64,000 nt of DNA from Zygnema cylindricum (taxonomy: Eukaryota > Streptophyta > Zygnematophyceae > Zygnematales > Zygnemataceae): NCBI GenBank assembly GCA_037447655.1, contig JBBHKE010001523.1:124001-188000 (forward strand), given 5' to 3'. The position numbers and the translations under genes are program-made. Position 1 is the stretch's first letter, and the number at the start of each line of letters is the position of its first letter. Shown here in pieces: positions 9,981-21,899 of this stretch. The notes under the pieces were generated by a model that had not been told where the DNA came from, did no database searches, and saw only the letters and a list, made by a program, of their open reading frames with translations.

Positions 9981-12900
9981 TCAACTCTCCCCTTCCTTGA
10001 AACCTTCTCCATCAGTTTTCTTCTCTAAAGTATCCCTTCCTCCCTTCCCTATAATCGCTACCCCCGTATCCGTTGGAGCATTCGATGGTACTAAAAACCT
10101 ATCCAAACCATCCTCCTTCACTTGTTCCATTGGCCCTTTTTTATGTGTTTCCACTCCTCCTCCCATTGATTCCCCTTTTCTCTCCTCAGTCAAAACACCT
10201 GTATTCTCTTCATTCGTAATCTCTTTATGTGTATTCTCTTTATTTTGACCGGACTCGGTTTCTTTTATTGCACTCATTTCCTGTTCCACTTTCTCAAATT
10301 TGTCTGTCGCTGAGGTGTCGACATTGTCCACCGGTTTTTTGTCCGCGGGAGGTCCTTGGTAGAGGAAAGAAACCACGTCTTGACTCGCATACCACGAGTG
10401 TCCACATTTCTCACATTCCACCTTTAGAAACAAAGAAAAAATGCACACAACATGTCAGTATAAAGACTCCGTCTCTCCCTCTCTCCTTCTCTCCTCTCCT
10501 TCTCTCCTCTCCTTCTCTCCTTCTCCCTCTCTCACTCTTCCTCTTTCTCTCCCTCCCACCTCTCTATTTTCGACGAACAAAAAGTATCTTTTACAGCAAA
10601 TGTATCTGTTAAAGCATCATTCTTTCAAATGAAAAACCTTTTGTGTTGATAAATAAAATATTTTACTAGAGCGGAAGGATCTGGTAGAGCCATAGTTCAA
10701 AAGTAAGCTTTTTTTTTTTTCCCCAGGACTATTGTTTGCAAAATACTATATGCATATTTGTATGCATACAAATCTGCATATTGTATGCATACGAAATGTG
10801 TATCATATGATACCTCACTCAGCACCACAATATGATGTACTGCTGCTGTAACACAGCAATTTCCCGAAAAAAATGGTTGAGCAAAAAATTAAACACTAGA
10901 CCTTGAATCACTATTAGCGTTAATTACACTAATTCAGTGACGGGTTTCTTTGCCCACCAACCGCAAAATAGCGTTAAAAACACTCGAGCGTATTTTTCTT
11001 AACGCTAATTCTTTAAACGGTTCAAAACCGGCCACGTCATTCAAAACTGAATTCTACTAATTACACCAATAGAAACCCAACGCAAATAATTTCTTTATTT
11101 TAAGAACAATTCACGGTATAGTTGAGGCATTTTTCCGGATACGTGTCTAATTGTAACAGGTTGGATTTGTCGAATTTTTGTCCCAGCCTTGTTCTTTTGA
11201 AGCTGACATGGAATATACATATTTTACTGCGGTCTCGTTCGTTTTTTGCTCTAAAAAATACAATATGCATACAATATGACGTACTGCGTGCATACATTTG
11301 AACTATGGTTAGAGCAAAAGTATCTGTTATAGCAAAAATATCTCTAAAAACAAAAATACAACGACATTGGATCATGCTATAAGCGCCAAAGCAGTACAAG
11401 GGCAACCAAACAACTGTGGGAAAAAAATAAGATGAAGATTATTAATTTTTCACATCATAACAAAAGTTTAGCTGGAGTTTTGCAACAATTGACACTCTAC
11501 TTTTCAGAGACAAAAAGAGGTCGGTATCCTGATATAATACATTTACAATACTCATAACCGAAGTATTCGTTTTTCAAGTACAAAAGAGAAAAGAGAACGG
11601 AAAGAAAATGAGAAACAACCAATGAAATCGTCCCACAATTCAAAAACAAAAGTGAAAACAAACAACACGATGTAATAATTAATTAGATTAATGTAACTGC
11701 AAGTAATAATGTATAAATACATTAATATATTTCATGGAAACATAAATATTCTCACCAGATATCGGTCCAAATTTTTTCCGGTGTGAATGATTTCCTTTAC
11801 AGCAACTCTTTTTACTCCACATGAACCACAGGCGACATCAGCCCACTGAAAAAAACATAAAACAAAAAATATAAAACAAAAAATATATATACTAATCAGA
11901 AAATTAATCAAACAAACACAGTAAATTAAATACTTCAATTCATAAAAGTTAAAAAGCCAAGGAGACGGAAGAAAGGGATAACATGGATGAAATGAAGCCC
12001 ACTGAAAAATAAACAAAATAAAACTAATTAAACACAAAAGTTTAAATACTTAAACGCAGAAAAAACAAAGAGGGAAGTCGCAGACAAAAAAGGGATGACA
12101 TGGATGAAATGACGGTTTTCCAATCACATATGATTTCAGTGTTCTAAAAAATTGGACTCCATTTTCTCCATTTCCAACAATAGTGTCAAGTGAATTCCAG
12201 CGCGCTCATTTTAGGACTCCATAAAATTGTGCAAAATAAAAATAAATAAAAAAAAAAAAAAAAAGAGTGAGAAATTGGACCCCCAAAAAACATATATACA
12301 TACCTCGATTACTTGTGCTTGCTCATCTTTTGCTATCGGCATTTCTTCTGCCTTACGTCCTTCCTGCAAATCGTTCTCCATTTAAAATAAAATAAAAAAC
12401 TTAAAACTTCCTAAAATTTCCAAAAATTCCTCAAAAACTTTTCCCTTGACTTCTCTCTGAAAATTGAATCCTCCTCCCTACTTAAGTGTTATAACAAAAC
12501 ATACAAAAGACAACATAATCTAATTGGGTAAAACCAACTGACATGAAACAGAAAAAATGCCGAAAGGAGAAACAAACACATTTGAAAATCTTTAAAACCA
12601 AAGTAACCGACTTGATATGGTATGTAAAAAGTACAAATTACAAATTTGTATAAAACTACGCAAACCACTAAAATCATCGCCTTAATTTTGATCAGTGGTC
12701 TTTCCAGAGAAAAAAACCACTTCATTAGTCCATAACCATTCGTATTAAAAAAATCCCAAATCCCAAACCTTAGTTTAAAAAAAAAAAAAAAAACGGAAAC
12801 GCTAAAAGGCATGGACTGAGTTAGGATAAAAATTACCTTCAATTCATCTGGGTCAAAATTCAAAACGGTTTCTGGAGAAAGTTCTTGCCGAACCAAGCGT

Positions 12901-15900
12901 TGTGCCAAAATACGATTTCTCTGCAAAAAAGAAAAACAAAAACAAAATGACGAGACAGATATGAGAGATGGAGGAGAAACTGAAGCATCACATACTACAA
13001 CATGTTGTTTCAAGGTTTTTAAAACACAGATAAAAATCGAAGAAAATGATGAGAGCTAAACATTAAAACGAAAACAAAGTGCCATAGAAATCTCATATAG
13101 AATTAAAAGCACGTGTACTTTCATGTACAGAAATAAGAAAAAAAAAATAAAAAAAATTGATGTGGACCATTACAAAAACAGTAGAAAAATACTGATTTTG
13201 AAAACTCTCACCTTGAGATTTAAAAACAGCGATCTCAACTTGAAATGGTACTTTCTGTTTGCGGAACCGAGCAATTTCTCAGCAGCTTCCTCCAAAGCAG
13301 CCGTTGCTTTGGCGGCCTTTTCTGGCCACAAAAGACGACCCACTGTTGAATTCTCCTGAGGTTTGGCAGAAGTTTCCTGCGATAAAGACAAAAAAAGGGA
13401 CAAAAAAACAGGACAAAAAACAGGGCAAAAAAGGAGGGGAAAAAAACAGGAAAACAAAACCCTTAACATTGAAAATGCCTAATATTTCACAATAAACAGA
13501 CATCAACTGAGCTGAACTCGTTCGTCAAAAATGAGCTCTATTACTTTTAGAAAATTAAAATAATCTTTCTTTAACTCAATGGGGAAGATATATTTACCCA
13601 CAATTTTGAATTTACGTCAAATCAGGAGAAAAACCCATAACCAATATCAAATCTTCTGTCCATTCAACCTCCCTTTCCCTCTTTTCACCCCTCTCCTCTC
13701 TCCTCTCTCCTCAAATTCTCCACCTGTTTCTCCCCTTCCCTTTCACTCTTCCCTGTCCATCCTCTCGCCCCTACATCTTCCCTCTCCCCCCTCTTCTTTC
13801 AGGCAATTCCCATCAAGACATCACATCCAAAAACCAAAAGAATTCAAAAAAAATAAAAAAAAATGATATCCAAAAATTCAAGTTATTAATGTAAACCACC
13901 GACTGTTCAAACTTTTGTTTAACACTTAGCGAAAAGAAAATCTAAATATTATATGGATACAGTATCTTATAGAGTCTCCCAAACAGCCAAACGATTTGAT
14001 CTAAAAATTGGAAAAGTAATTATTTTGTTCGCCTCAAAATTCGACAAATGAGGGAACTAAATAAAAAAATTCCAAACTTTGAGAACAAAGTCACTAAAAC
14101 CGCTGGACCATTGGATTTCTAATCCCTAGGGTTGGCACGAAAAAAACAGCAAAAAAACAAAAGAACTTAACTAGAACACGGGCAAAAATGAAATAAAACA
14201 GCATTTGTAAATAAGTTGTTTTTTGCGCAAATATGTACAATCAAAAAACAAATTGGTTCCTCCTTCCAATAGGCAGATTAAAAGCTAAAATTGTAAAGAA
14301 CAGGAAAACTGTCATATTCAACTCTATTGATATAAACAAATAGACCCAACGGTTTGCTGTATAAAACTATATAACAACTGTATACATACTCCAATACTAA
14401 CAAAAAATAAAAATAAATGCACCAAAGAGAGAGCCAATGCCGAGCCAATGCTGACTTTTCTTTTAGTGCATTTTTGGTTTTTTTTTTGTTGGCTAAATGG
14501 ATTACAATGACAATAAAGAACAAAAAACCCAAATAATTGAAAAAAATAAGAGCTCACCTCTTTTTTCTGAGAAGTATCCTCAAGACATGCCGATTTCACT
14601 GCGTCCAACAGCTTCTCCCGCCAGATGTCACGACTATGGATATGAGTCAGGAGACCCATCTCCAGTAAGATTTTGCTCACATCTGTCTCTGTTTCCAATT
14701 TTTTTTCTTCTACCTTTATCTCCAGCTTCTTCACACCTACATCTTTTTCTGGTTTATTCACATCTGCCTCCTTCTCATCCTCTTTTACAACTACCTTTGT
14801 GTCAGGTTTTTTAACATCTACTGCTCTATCAGGCTTCTCGTCTGCCTCTGAAACCTTAAACTTTTTCACATCCAATTGGTCGACTGTCGAACTCTCCTTT
14901 TCCTTTTGCTTTTGCTTTTCCTTTTCCTTTTCCTTTTCCTTCTCCTCCTTTTCCATTTCCTCTTTTGGTTTTATAACATCTACTGCTTTATCAGGCGTAA
15001 ACTTTTTGACTTCCACTTCCTCGTCACCTGTTTCCTTTTCCTCAGTCGGTTCTATTTCCAAACTTTCCTGACTCTTCAACTTTTTGTTTTTGGACACTTC
15101 TACTTTTTCTGTCTTTCGCTTGCTTCCTACCCTCTTTAATTTCGGTGTTGTTTCTTCCTGTGTTTTTTCGCCCCTCTGATAATGCTGTTCCTCCTCTTTA
15201 TTTTCGATGTCAAGCAAGTCACACCATACAGGCTCACTTTTTTCAATAAGGGTCTTAATCTGCTCTTGTTGAACAGATATAAAGTCCGTATCCGTTATCC
15301 TGAACAGCTTTTTCGTCTTTGTATCATACACATATTGAACAACAAAACCAGGACTCTTTAATGAGTCCGGAAATTGTTTGAGAGGAGGAATAAAATGAAT
15401 GATACATTTGTGAAGAACGGCGTCCGCACAAACATCGTCAATGTGGAAACTGAAAAACATTCTCCGAGGGTCGTCACATTCCCAGTGACTGCCATCTTTT
15501 TTTTCGGCTTCTTCTGGGCGATATAGCCATTGACCAGTAATCCAAACTTCCTCATCGTTTCGTTGATATATGTCCTGTGCAAAAGTTCACAACAGAAACA
15601 AAAAAAAAGAGAGGGAATGGGAATGGAAAAGGGAGGAAAAAAATAACTTTGTTTCTTGACAAACATGGTCATGATTTTCTTTTCACAAAAAAGAGAAAAA
15701 AAGAAAGGGACCCAAGGCCAAAACTCTACTATCCCCAAAATTAAAGTCTTGTTGAATCCACCTAGCAAGACAAAATAATCAAACAAAAACACAAATTGAA
15801 GTTGGCAAGAAGTTTCAGAAACCTGCGCACAAAGTAAAGATGCACATCATCTACCAAATAACAACAAAACTTGCAATTCTTGAGTTCTTCTCACAACTGA

Positions 15901-17141
15901 CATAACTATTGAAACGCGTACTACACAACACATGCTCATGATAAACAGAGATTTAAATGACCCATCTCCTGTTTTCATTCCAGAGATTGTCATAATAAAC
16001 AATTTGCTTGTAGTCCTCAAAATAGAAGCAATTAAAAAACAAAATAAAATAAAAAAGAATATGGCAATGTTAATCCCTCTCTAAAATCAGGCAACAGCGT
16101 TGCATTTGAGTCAAAAAACGTCACAGCCTAAAATAGGACACATTCAACTGGTTAAAATAGGGGATGCCCTTCATTGTGAAATACATACATACATAAACAT
16201 ACACATATACATAAATACATACATACACACGACCTAAGACAAAATTAACAGTGGAAAACAAACTCCCACGTAGTGAAATCCCAAATTAAGGCTTTTTAAA
16301 TGCTGCAAAAAGCATGCATACATACACACATATAGTTTGAGAGTGAAAAACAGGCTTCCGCATCGTTCTTTTCTTCTGCCTAAATGAATTGAATCTCGAT
16401 CCTTTAAATTAGTACGGTGGACGGTGTAACTGAACGGCATGTGTACCTTAATAATAGCAACATAAGGTTTGAGGTCCTCGTCTCCGGCAGAAAGAAGCAC
16501 TGAATCGTTCTAGAAAGAGTTACAAGATAAAGAAAAAACATCAAAGAATATGAAAAAATAAACAAATATTACAAAACAAAGGGAAATTGAAAACAAAAAT
16601 GGAGCATGATAAAATTCCAGATTTTTGCGTCCAGCAGAAAGAAGCACTGAATCGTTCTAGGAAAATTCACAAGATAAAGAAAACAAAATCAAAGAATATG
16701 AAAAAAGAAACATATATTTTACAATAAAACAGAGAACAGCAACTGCTGGTGACGATTTACATATATTAAACCGCCAAAAAAGGAAATTTCAAAAAAAATG
16801 GAGCATGATTAAATTCCAGCTTCTTGCATGATTCTACAAAGTAAGATGCTAACATACGGATAATTATATATTTTTTTTTTTTTTTTTGGGGAAAAACGAC
16901 CTTTTTAAGAAATAAACAAAAAAAAAGAAACAGAATTTGCCTTAACTAAGAAAAATAAATTCCTGCGTACCAAACCATATCTTATATTGCCGTATTCGAA
17001 AGCTTCATAATATCTGCGAATACGTTTCCCTGTTCCAGTTTTCCGTAATACAGGACCAACAGGAACTGCAGTTTCCTCCTCTTCCTCCTCAAAACTTTCT
17101 TCTGAATCCGCCATGGCTACCTCTAAGTCCGTCTCAACCAT
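9981..17141 (-). CDS. AIPP3: BAH domain plus TFIIS-like central and zinc-ribbon protein (AIPP3/BDT1-like)
   Basis: Nuclear chromatin reader and transcription regulator. Arabidopsis relatives bind repressive histone marks through BAH and act with PHD proteins and a Pol II CTD phosphatase. Exons: 17141-16971, 16509-16447, 15574-14558, 13376-13212, 12920-12837, 12363-12304, 11845-11756 and 10421-9981; 696 residues, all phase 0. BAH spans about 46-195 (VLLSAGDEDLKPYVAIIK, then GQWLYRPEEAEKK). Residues 205-375 are a Lys/Glu-rich linker with repeated VDVKKP-type units. A TFIIS central-type helical domain covers about 385-520 (DIWREKLLDAV, YHFKLRSLFLNLK). A zinc ribbon follows at 525-575 (CGSCGVKRVAVKEIIHTGKN, then CEKCGHSWYAS). 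The 120-residue tail is hydrophilic. The start is the first ATG of the exon; a second at residue 10 is possible. The upstream region is shared with a divergent duplicated segment. Confidence 0.88.
10691..11307. mobile_element. hAT-like MITE in BAH-gene intron 7
   Basis: 617 bp non-coding element. Its left end CATAGTTCAAAAGTAAGC and right end CATTTGAACTATG form imperfect inverted repeats. It is flanked by GGTAGAGC (10683-10690) and GTTAGAGC (11308-11315), a 7-of-8 target duplication. An 8-bp duplication is the hallmark of hAT elements. The inside contains ATGCATAC palindromic words and several TTAGCGTTA words but no transposase. It sits in the last intron of the BAH-TFIIS gene. Confidence 0.85.
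11841..12115. repeat. Tandem duplication spanning the exon 7 acceptor of the BAH gene
   Basis: The unit at 11841-11996 is repeated in decayed form at 11997-12115. Each copy begins with GCCCACTGAAAAA, the complement of the exon 7 3' splice site plus the first five exon bases, and ends with AAGGGATAACATGGATGAAATGA or AAGGGATGACATGG variants. The copy farther from exon 7 presents a decoy acceptor. Confidence 0.8.
16486..16830. repeat. Tandem duplication spanning the exon 2 acceptor of the BAH gene
   Basis: Block 16486-16627 recurs at 16632-16830, longer because of an internal insertion of about 60 bp. Shared landmarks in order are AGAAAGAAGCACTGAATCG, TTCTAG (acceptor complement), CAAGATAAAGAAAA, CAAAGAATATGAAAAAA and TGGAGCATGAT. 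The second copy retains the splice acceptor and about 23 bases of exon 2, giving a decoy 3' splice site upstream of the real one in the transcript. Confidence 0.9.
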
Positions 17142-17819
17142 GGAAAAGAGCGGTTCCAGAAAAAAAGTGTAGTAGCAATAACAATTTTAAGCAGGAGGCA
17201 GAGGTGAAACAGAAAGTAGCACTTTCACAGCTCAAGCTGCAGGCAGATTTCACTCCTGAAATGAAGTTTCAAGTTTGAAGTTTGAAGCTTTGAAATCCCA
17301 TTGTAAACGAAAGGTGCGATGTTTTCGTGCGTACCGTATCTTAACACATAGCGTGCGCGAACTTCGTACGTAGTCCGCACATGGAACGGAACCGTTTACA
17401 TGGAGTCCCGTGTATGGACCTTTTGTTCTGCGACTAGAAGAAATTAATCGCACGAATTTTGCACTATTTTATTTTGAACTTCGAAAACTTTTGGAAGGAT
17501 TGAGAGAAAAATCCGCACACAAGAATAAAATACGGAAAGCAGAAAAGAAAAATCGTTCTCTCGGTGTTGGAATTTTCGCATTTTTGTACCCGATGTTTAC
17601 CGTACAGATCTCTTGTGTTCTACGTGCCCAAAAGTACAGGGTGTAAATTTAAACTAATGAAAACAAAAAGGCGAAAATAGCTCCCACCAAAAGAAAAGGC
17701 GTTTCTTTCAAATAATATATTTTCCGGCTGCTTTTAGCATTACAACTTCAGATTTTGGACCAACTCCCAACATTTTCGACGTCAAAAAAGTTCCCTAGAA
17801 TTGCACTCCCAAAGGTGAT

Positions 17820-19510
17820 TCTTTAGGGGCACCTCGTTTTGCTTTGGCCCACCTTTCAATTTCGAGAGCAATAGCTACAACTATTTCGGGTTTTTTATTC
17901 CTTGTGACCGGGGATTATACACATATTGTGAATCCCTACTACCAAGTTATCTTTGACTTTCATTATTTCCCTGAGCACCTTTGACCATCAATTTAGTTGT
18001 TAAACCATTTAAGTGCGCAACTTGGTGACCTCAAGGTTTGCCTTCTTACCTCCTCCTCCTTATAAGCTTTTGTATTGCGTCTTTACAAGGGGGTGTTAAA
18101 GCTTTAGGCTCCCCCGTAAGAGCCCCTTCCTCTGTGACACAAACTGTTGGCGATGCGCTATTGGAGGTTGTGAATACCTTCAAAACATTTCGAAATCCTA
18201 TATGGCGTTAACAATTGTGACACGTTTGTTTGCGCAACACCCTCTCTATCTCACTCAAGAGTTATCACTAATGGCCTTTTTTTTTGTTTTCTCTTCACCA
18301 CTTCGACGACAAAGTTTTTAGTGTGCTACGCCACCTAGTTGGTCATGATATTTTTTGTCGAGTAGAGGAATGGTGGTTAGGCTCAATTCTCGTATCCAAG
18401 ATTGCCCCATTAGTATATTTGGGTGGTTCGGTTGAAGTTACAAGTATCATTACCCCTTACTCGTTTGTTGACGGTGCCCCTTTTCTAACCCAACTCGTCC
18501 ACAAAGTGGAGGAAGGCCTATTCCCATGCCACGACGCACTTCTCTCGACTCGTGTTTTACCGTCACTTACTTTCGAAATGAAATTCCACCTTTTCCATCG
18601 CGCATTATCGACCACGAATTCCAACTGCAACAACACACATTATAGCAAGTGACAAGTGTTAAATTACAAATCACTTACGAGTGTTACCTTTTATGTAATC
18701 GTCCACTCATTTACGTTCGTGTCGAGGGGCATAGGCTAGTGAGTGACCATGTTATTATTTTGTACACTTCGTTTGGCGTCTTACTCCTCTTTTAGGATTG
18801 CGTTCGGGTTTCCCTCAACCTCCATTTTTGGAGATCTCGCCTTGTGTTTACAAACCATCCTACTGATTTAGAAGGGATTTACTTTCTTCATTTACCTCAT
18901 AGAGGGGAACTTACTCTTCTGTATGATTTGGTGTGATATGTTATTCTTGTAGTTGGCGTCGAAGTTGGGTACACTTTTAAATAAGAGGTTTCCTTCATAA
19001 TCCCTCTTCGAGCCAAGTATAAAGGTTTTCAAAGCCCTTGGGTTAACTTAGTTTTATTCCACGCTGTTGGGATGACCTTTGGTGATGTGGGTCCCCGACA
19101 TCGCATACGAGAGTGACGAATTTAGACACAACGATTTGTAAGGAAGGCGATTACTGCCCGTTACGTCGTTTTTCATAATTGCAACGGAGGTTTCCGGTAC
19201 GGTAAATAAGTCCTTTTACAACCTCTTATGCAGTTGTGCGCAAAAAGCATTTGAATTTAGAGGTTTAAGGAATCCTTCATTGAGACTTGTCGCATTTTCC
19301 TAAATGCATCGTGTATCAATTGCCCATTAGCGATCACAAGCTGTGACCTCCTCCACACAAGCATGGTGGTTGGTAATAGGCAAGGGTCTTCTAAGTTTTC
19401 CATTAAGGGTCTTAGTCCATATCCACAATATTTGAGGTTGTGGGTTCTAGTTCGTTATTGTTAGGGGTAGGCATCTACTCTATGTTTCTTCTATTTGTGG
19501 GTATCTCGAA
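17820..19510 (+). pseudogene. Decayed reverse-transcriptase-type retroelement fragment (unit A)
   Basis: Multiple frameshifts and stops. The longest open piece (18284-18652, 122 codons) has the order HLVGHDIFCRVEEWWLGS, VDGAPFLTQLVHKVEEGLFP, then RVLPSLTFEMKFHLFHRAL. Beyond it come fragments that read like R-x-GLP and DLEG-type segments followed by an HD-type motif. This resembles the region downstream of the polymerase domain in non-LTR-type ORFs of plants and protists. Recognition is by motif memory, not alignment, so the family is tentative. Confidence 0.4.
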
Positions 19511-20560
19511 GTGTCTAATAGATGGTTGTTCAATAACAAGTTTCTTAATATAAATTGTATAGTATTTGAACGTTCTATGTAGGATTATTTTTTGTTTGAT
19601 ATTGTTTTATATAAACGTTGTTGTCGAATGGTCCACGTTGACAAAATTGGATTAATTGGATATCTTCGAGTAATCCTGCTTCTTTGCCATGAAAAAGTGG
19701 TATATTTTGATAACATTACGTCAGGAATTCCATTTATATTTGTCTAAAATTCTAAATCGTAGTTTCGTATTATACGAACTATTATTAGTGTATTCGTACT
19801 GAAACTTTGCGTACGAAAGTGTGTTTGTTTTACTCAAGTTTTGAACAATTTCCTGGAGCGTTGTTGCAACTGTTTTGGTCTGCACCGGTGACAGTTCCGA
19901 AATGGTTTCCATTTTTTCTTGACAACTTTCGCATCAGGTACATCCGTATGTACGGACGTCCAGAGATCCGGGTGTGACAAGGCCGCCAGCATGGAGAGTT
20001 GCTTGTTCACCGGTGGCAGATTAAGACAATGTAAAATAAAAACAAGTACTTGTCAGACTCCTTCGTATTTGATGATGAGCTTTGAAAAGTACTTCGTCAT
20101 ACGAATTCAGGTTTATGACACAGGAGTTGACGTGGCATATAATACCGAGGAGTCGACTACACGTGTGCTAGGCCTAGCCTGGCAGCCTTACAAATTGACG
20201 CGCTTTATGATGTCGTGTACATGCGTTTTGGGTTTCCTTTAACGACAGCTTTTCGGGATTTGTCGCCTTCTCGAACCTTCTACCATGTAGCAAATGACGT
20301 CGCTTGAAAGCCGCAACATCCGTAATTAATATCGACCGTTGATTTCACTTTATTTCAAATACTCGTATCCTCACCGTACAATTATTATGACCTGTACTGT
20401 ACTTTGCAGCATTTTATATTTTTAACTATCCTGCGTATTTATGTAACATTAGACCTGCTTTGAAATACGAAAGTGAAGTGCTACGTCTGTCGAAACTAAA
20501 GGGAAATATTTCTAAGGGAAAAAGAATTCTAAGGGAAAAAATTCTTAAGGAAAAAAATAT

Positions 20561-20617
20561 GCAGTCCACGGGAGGCGAGCAAGAAAGGAAAGATGGAACG
20601 AGACGACAAAACGATCA
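20561..20617 (+). pseudogene. Truncated first exon of charged-protein gene (unit A)
   Basis: The ATG at 20561 opens MQSTGGEQERKDGTRRQND, one residue different from the intact gene at 24787. It is cut off by the 10-N gap; the sequence after the gap is not the rest of the exon. Either a broken duplicate or a collapsed or unjoined assembly region. Confidence 0.8.
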
Positions 20618-20627
20618 NNNNNNNNNN
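20618..20627. other. Assembly gap of 10 N
   Basis: Ten N lie precisely between the two direct repeat units. The 10-base size looks like a placeholder. Confidence 0.98.
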
Positions 20628-21272
20628 ATCCCACGTCTTAAGACATAAGTGGCGTGCCTTAATCGTATGAAAAGCTTCAAATTTTATTTTATCATGGCTC
20701 CTGAAATGATGTTTCAAGTTTGAAGTTTGAAGCTTTGAAATCCCATTGTAAACGAAACGTGCGATGTTTTCGTGCGTACCGTATCTTAACACATAGCGTG
20801 CGCGAACTTCGTACGTAGTCCGCACATGGAACGGGACCGTTTACATGGAGTCCCGTGTATGGACCTTTAGTTCTGCGACTGGAAGAAATTAATCGCACGA
20901 ATTTTGCACTATTTTATTTTAAACTTCGAAAAGTATGCTAATTCCGTGCGGTGAATACAGAATTCTGCACCCTAAGTAGTACAGGTACGTACAGTAATTA
21001 GTAATTACACAGCATTTGGAAGGATTGAGAGAAAAGTCCGCACAAGAGAATAAAATAGGGAAAGCAGAAAAGAGTAATCGTTCTCTCGGTGTTGGAATTT
21101 TCGCATTTTTGTACCCGATGTTACCGTACAAGATCTCTTGTGTGCAACGTGCCCAAAAGAACAGGAGGTGTAAATTTAAATAATTAAAACAAAAAGGCGA
21201 AAATAGCTCCCACCAAAAGAAAAGGCGTTTCTTTAAAATAATTTTATTCCCGGCTGCTTTTAACATTACAAC

Positions 21273-21842
21273 CATAGTTCAAAAGTAGGTGAAAGTAGGC
21301 CCATACAATATGCCTATTATTGTACGCAAAACATACAATATAGCCTTAAAAGACCCATATTGTATTGGTCGCAAAATGAAAAATAATAGTAACAGGGTTG
21401 AGTTGCACACCGATCGATAGAGAATTAAACGTCATGTCTAAATTTTGAAAAACATTCGGACAAATTTTTATTTTTCCGTGAGTTTTGAGGTATTTTTTAT
21501 TTAAACCGTCAGATTTGGACGATCGGACGGTTTCTGATCAAAGTAGCGATCTAAGAAGATCACATGAAAAGCCCATAATACAACTTACGATAAGACTTAC
21601 GTCCGCGTTTTATTTTTTTTTCGGGTTTTTTTTCCCGCGGAATATCATCCTACGCCCTGTCAGTTCGCTAACAAATTTCGTCCGGCGGCCTGCGTTGTAC
21701 TATGATCATACGTCAGATTCGTACGTTCGTACAAGAGTGTGCACAACGCACACACATATAGTGCCTACTCTGCGCGAGTTTTGTGTCGAGTTTTGTGCGC
21801 CTACCAAAGGCCTACCATAAAAACGCCTACTTTTGAACTATG
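21273..21842. mobile_element. hAT-like MITE with known empty site
   Basis: 570 bp, left end CATAGTTCAAAAGTAGG, right end CCTACTTTTGAACTATG (one internal difference). Flanked by ATTACAAC (21265-21272) and ATTAAAAC (21843-21850). Unit A has a single ATTACAAC at 17739-17746, the pre-insertion state, which directly proves insertion and the 8-bp duplication. No coding capacity seen. Confidence 0.95.
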
Positions 21843-21899
21843 ATTAAAACTTTAGATTTAGGACCAACTCCCAAAATTTTGACGTCAAAAAAGTTCCTT

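Larger units (their letters stand above)
17252..20617. repeat. Segmental duplication unit A
   Basis: First copy of a long direct repeat running from CTCCTGAAATGA, just upstream of the BAH gene, to the beginning of the charged-protein gene. It contains the intergenic promoter region (17252-17650), a decayed reverse-transcriptase-type ORF and the first 19 codons of the charged-protein gene. It ends exactly at an N gap. At 17739-17746 it preserves the empty target site ATTACAAC of the MITE present in unit B. Confidence 0.92.
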
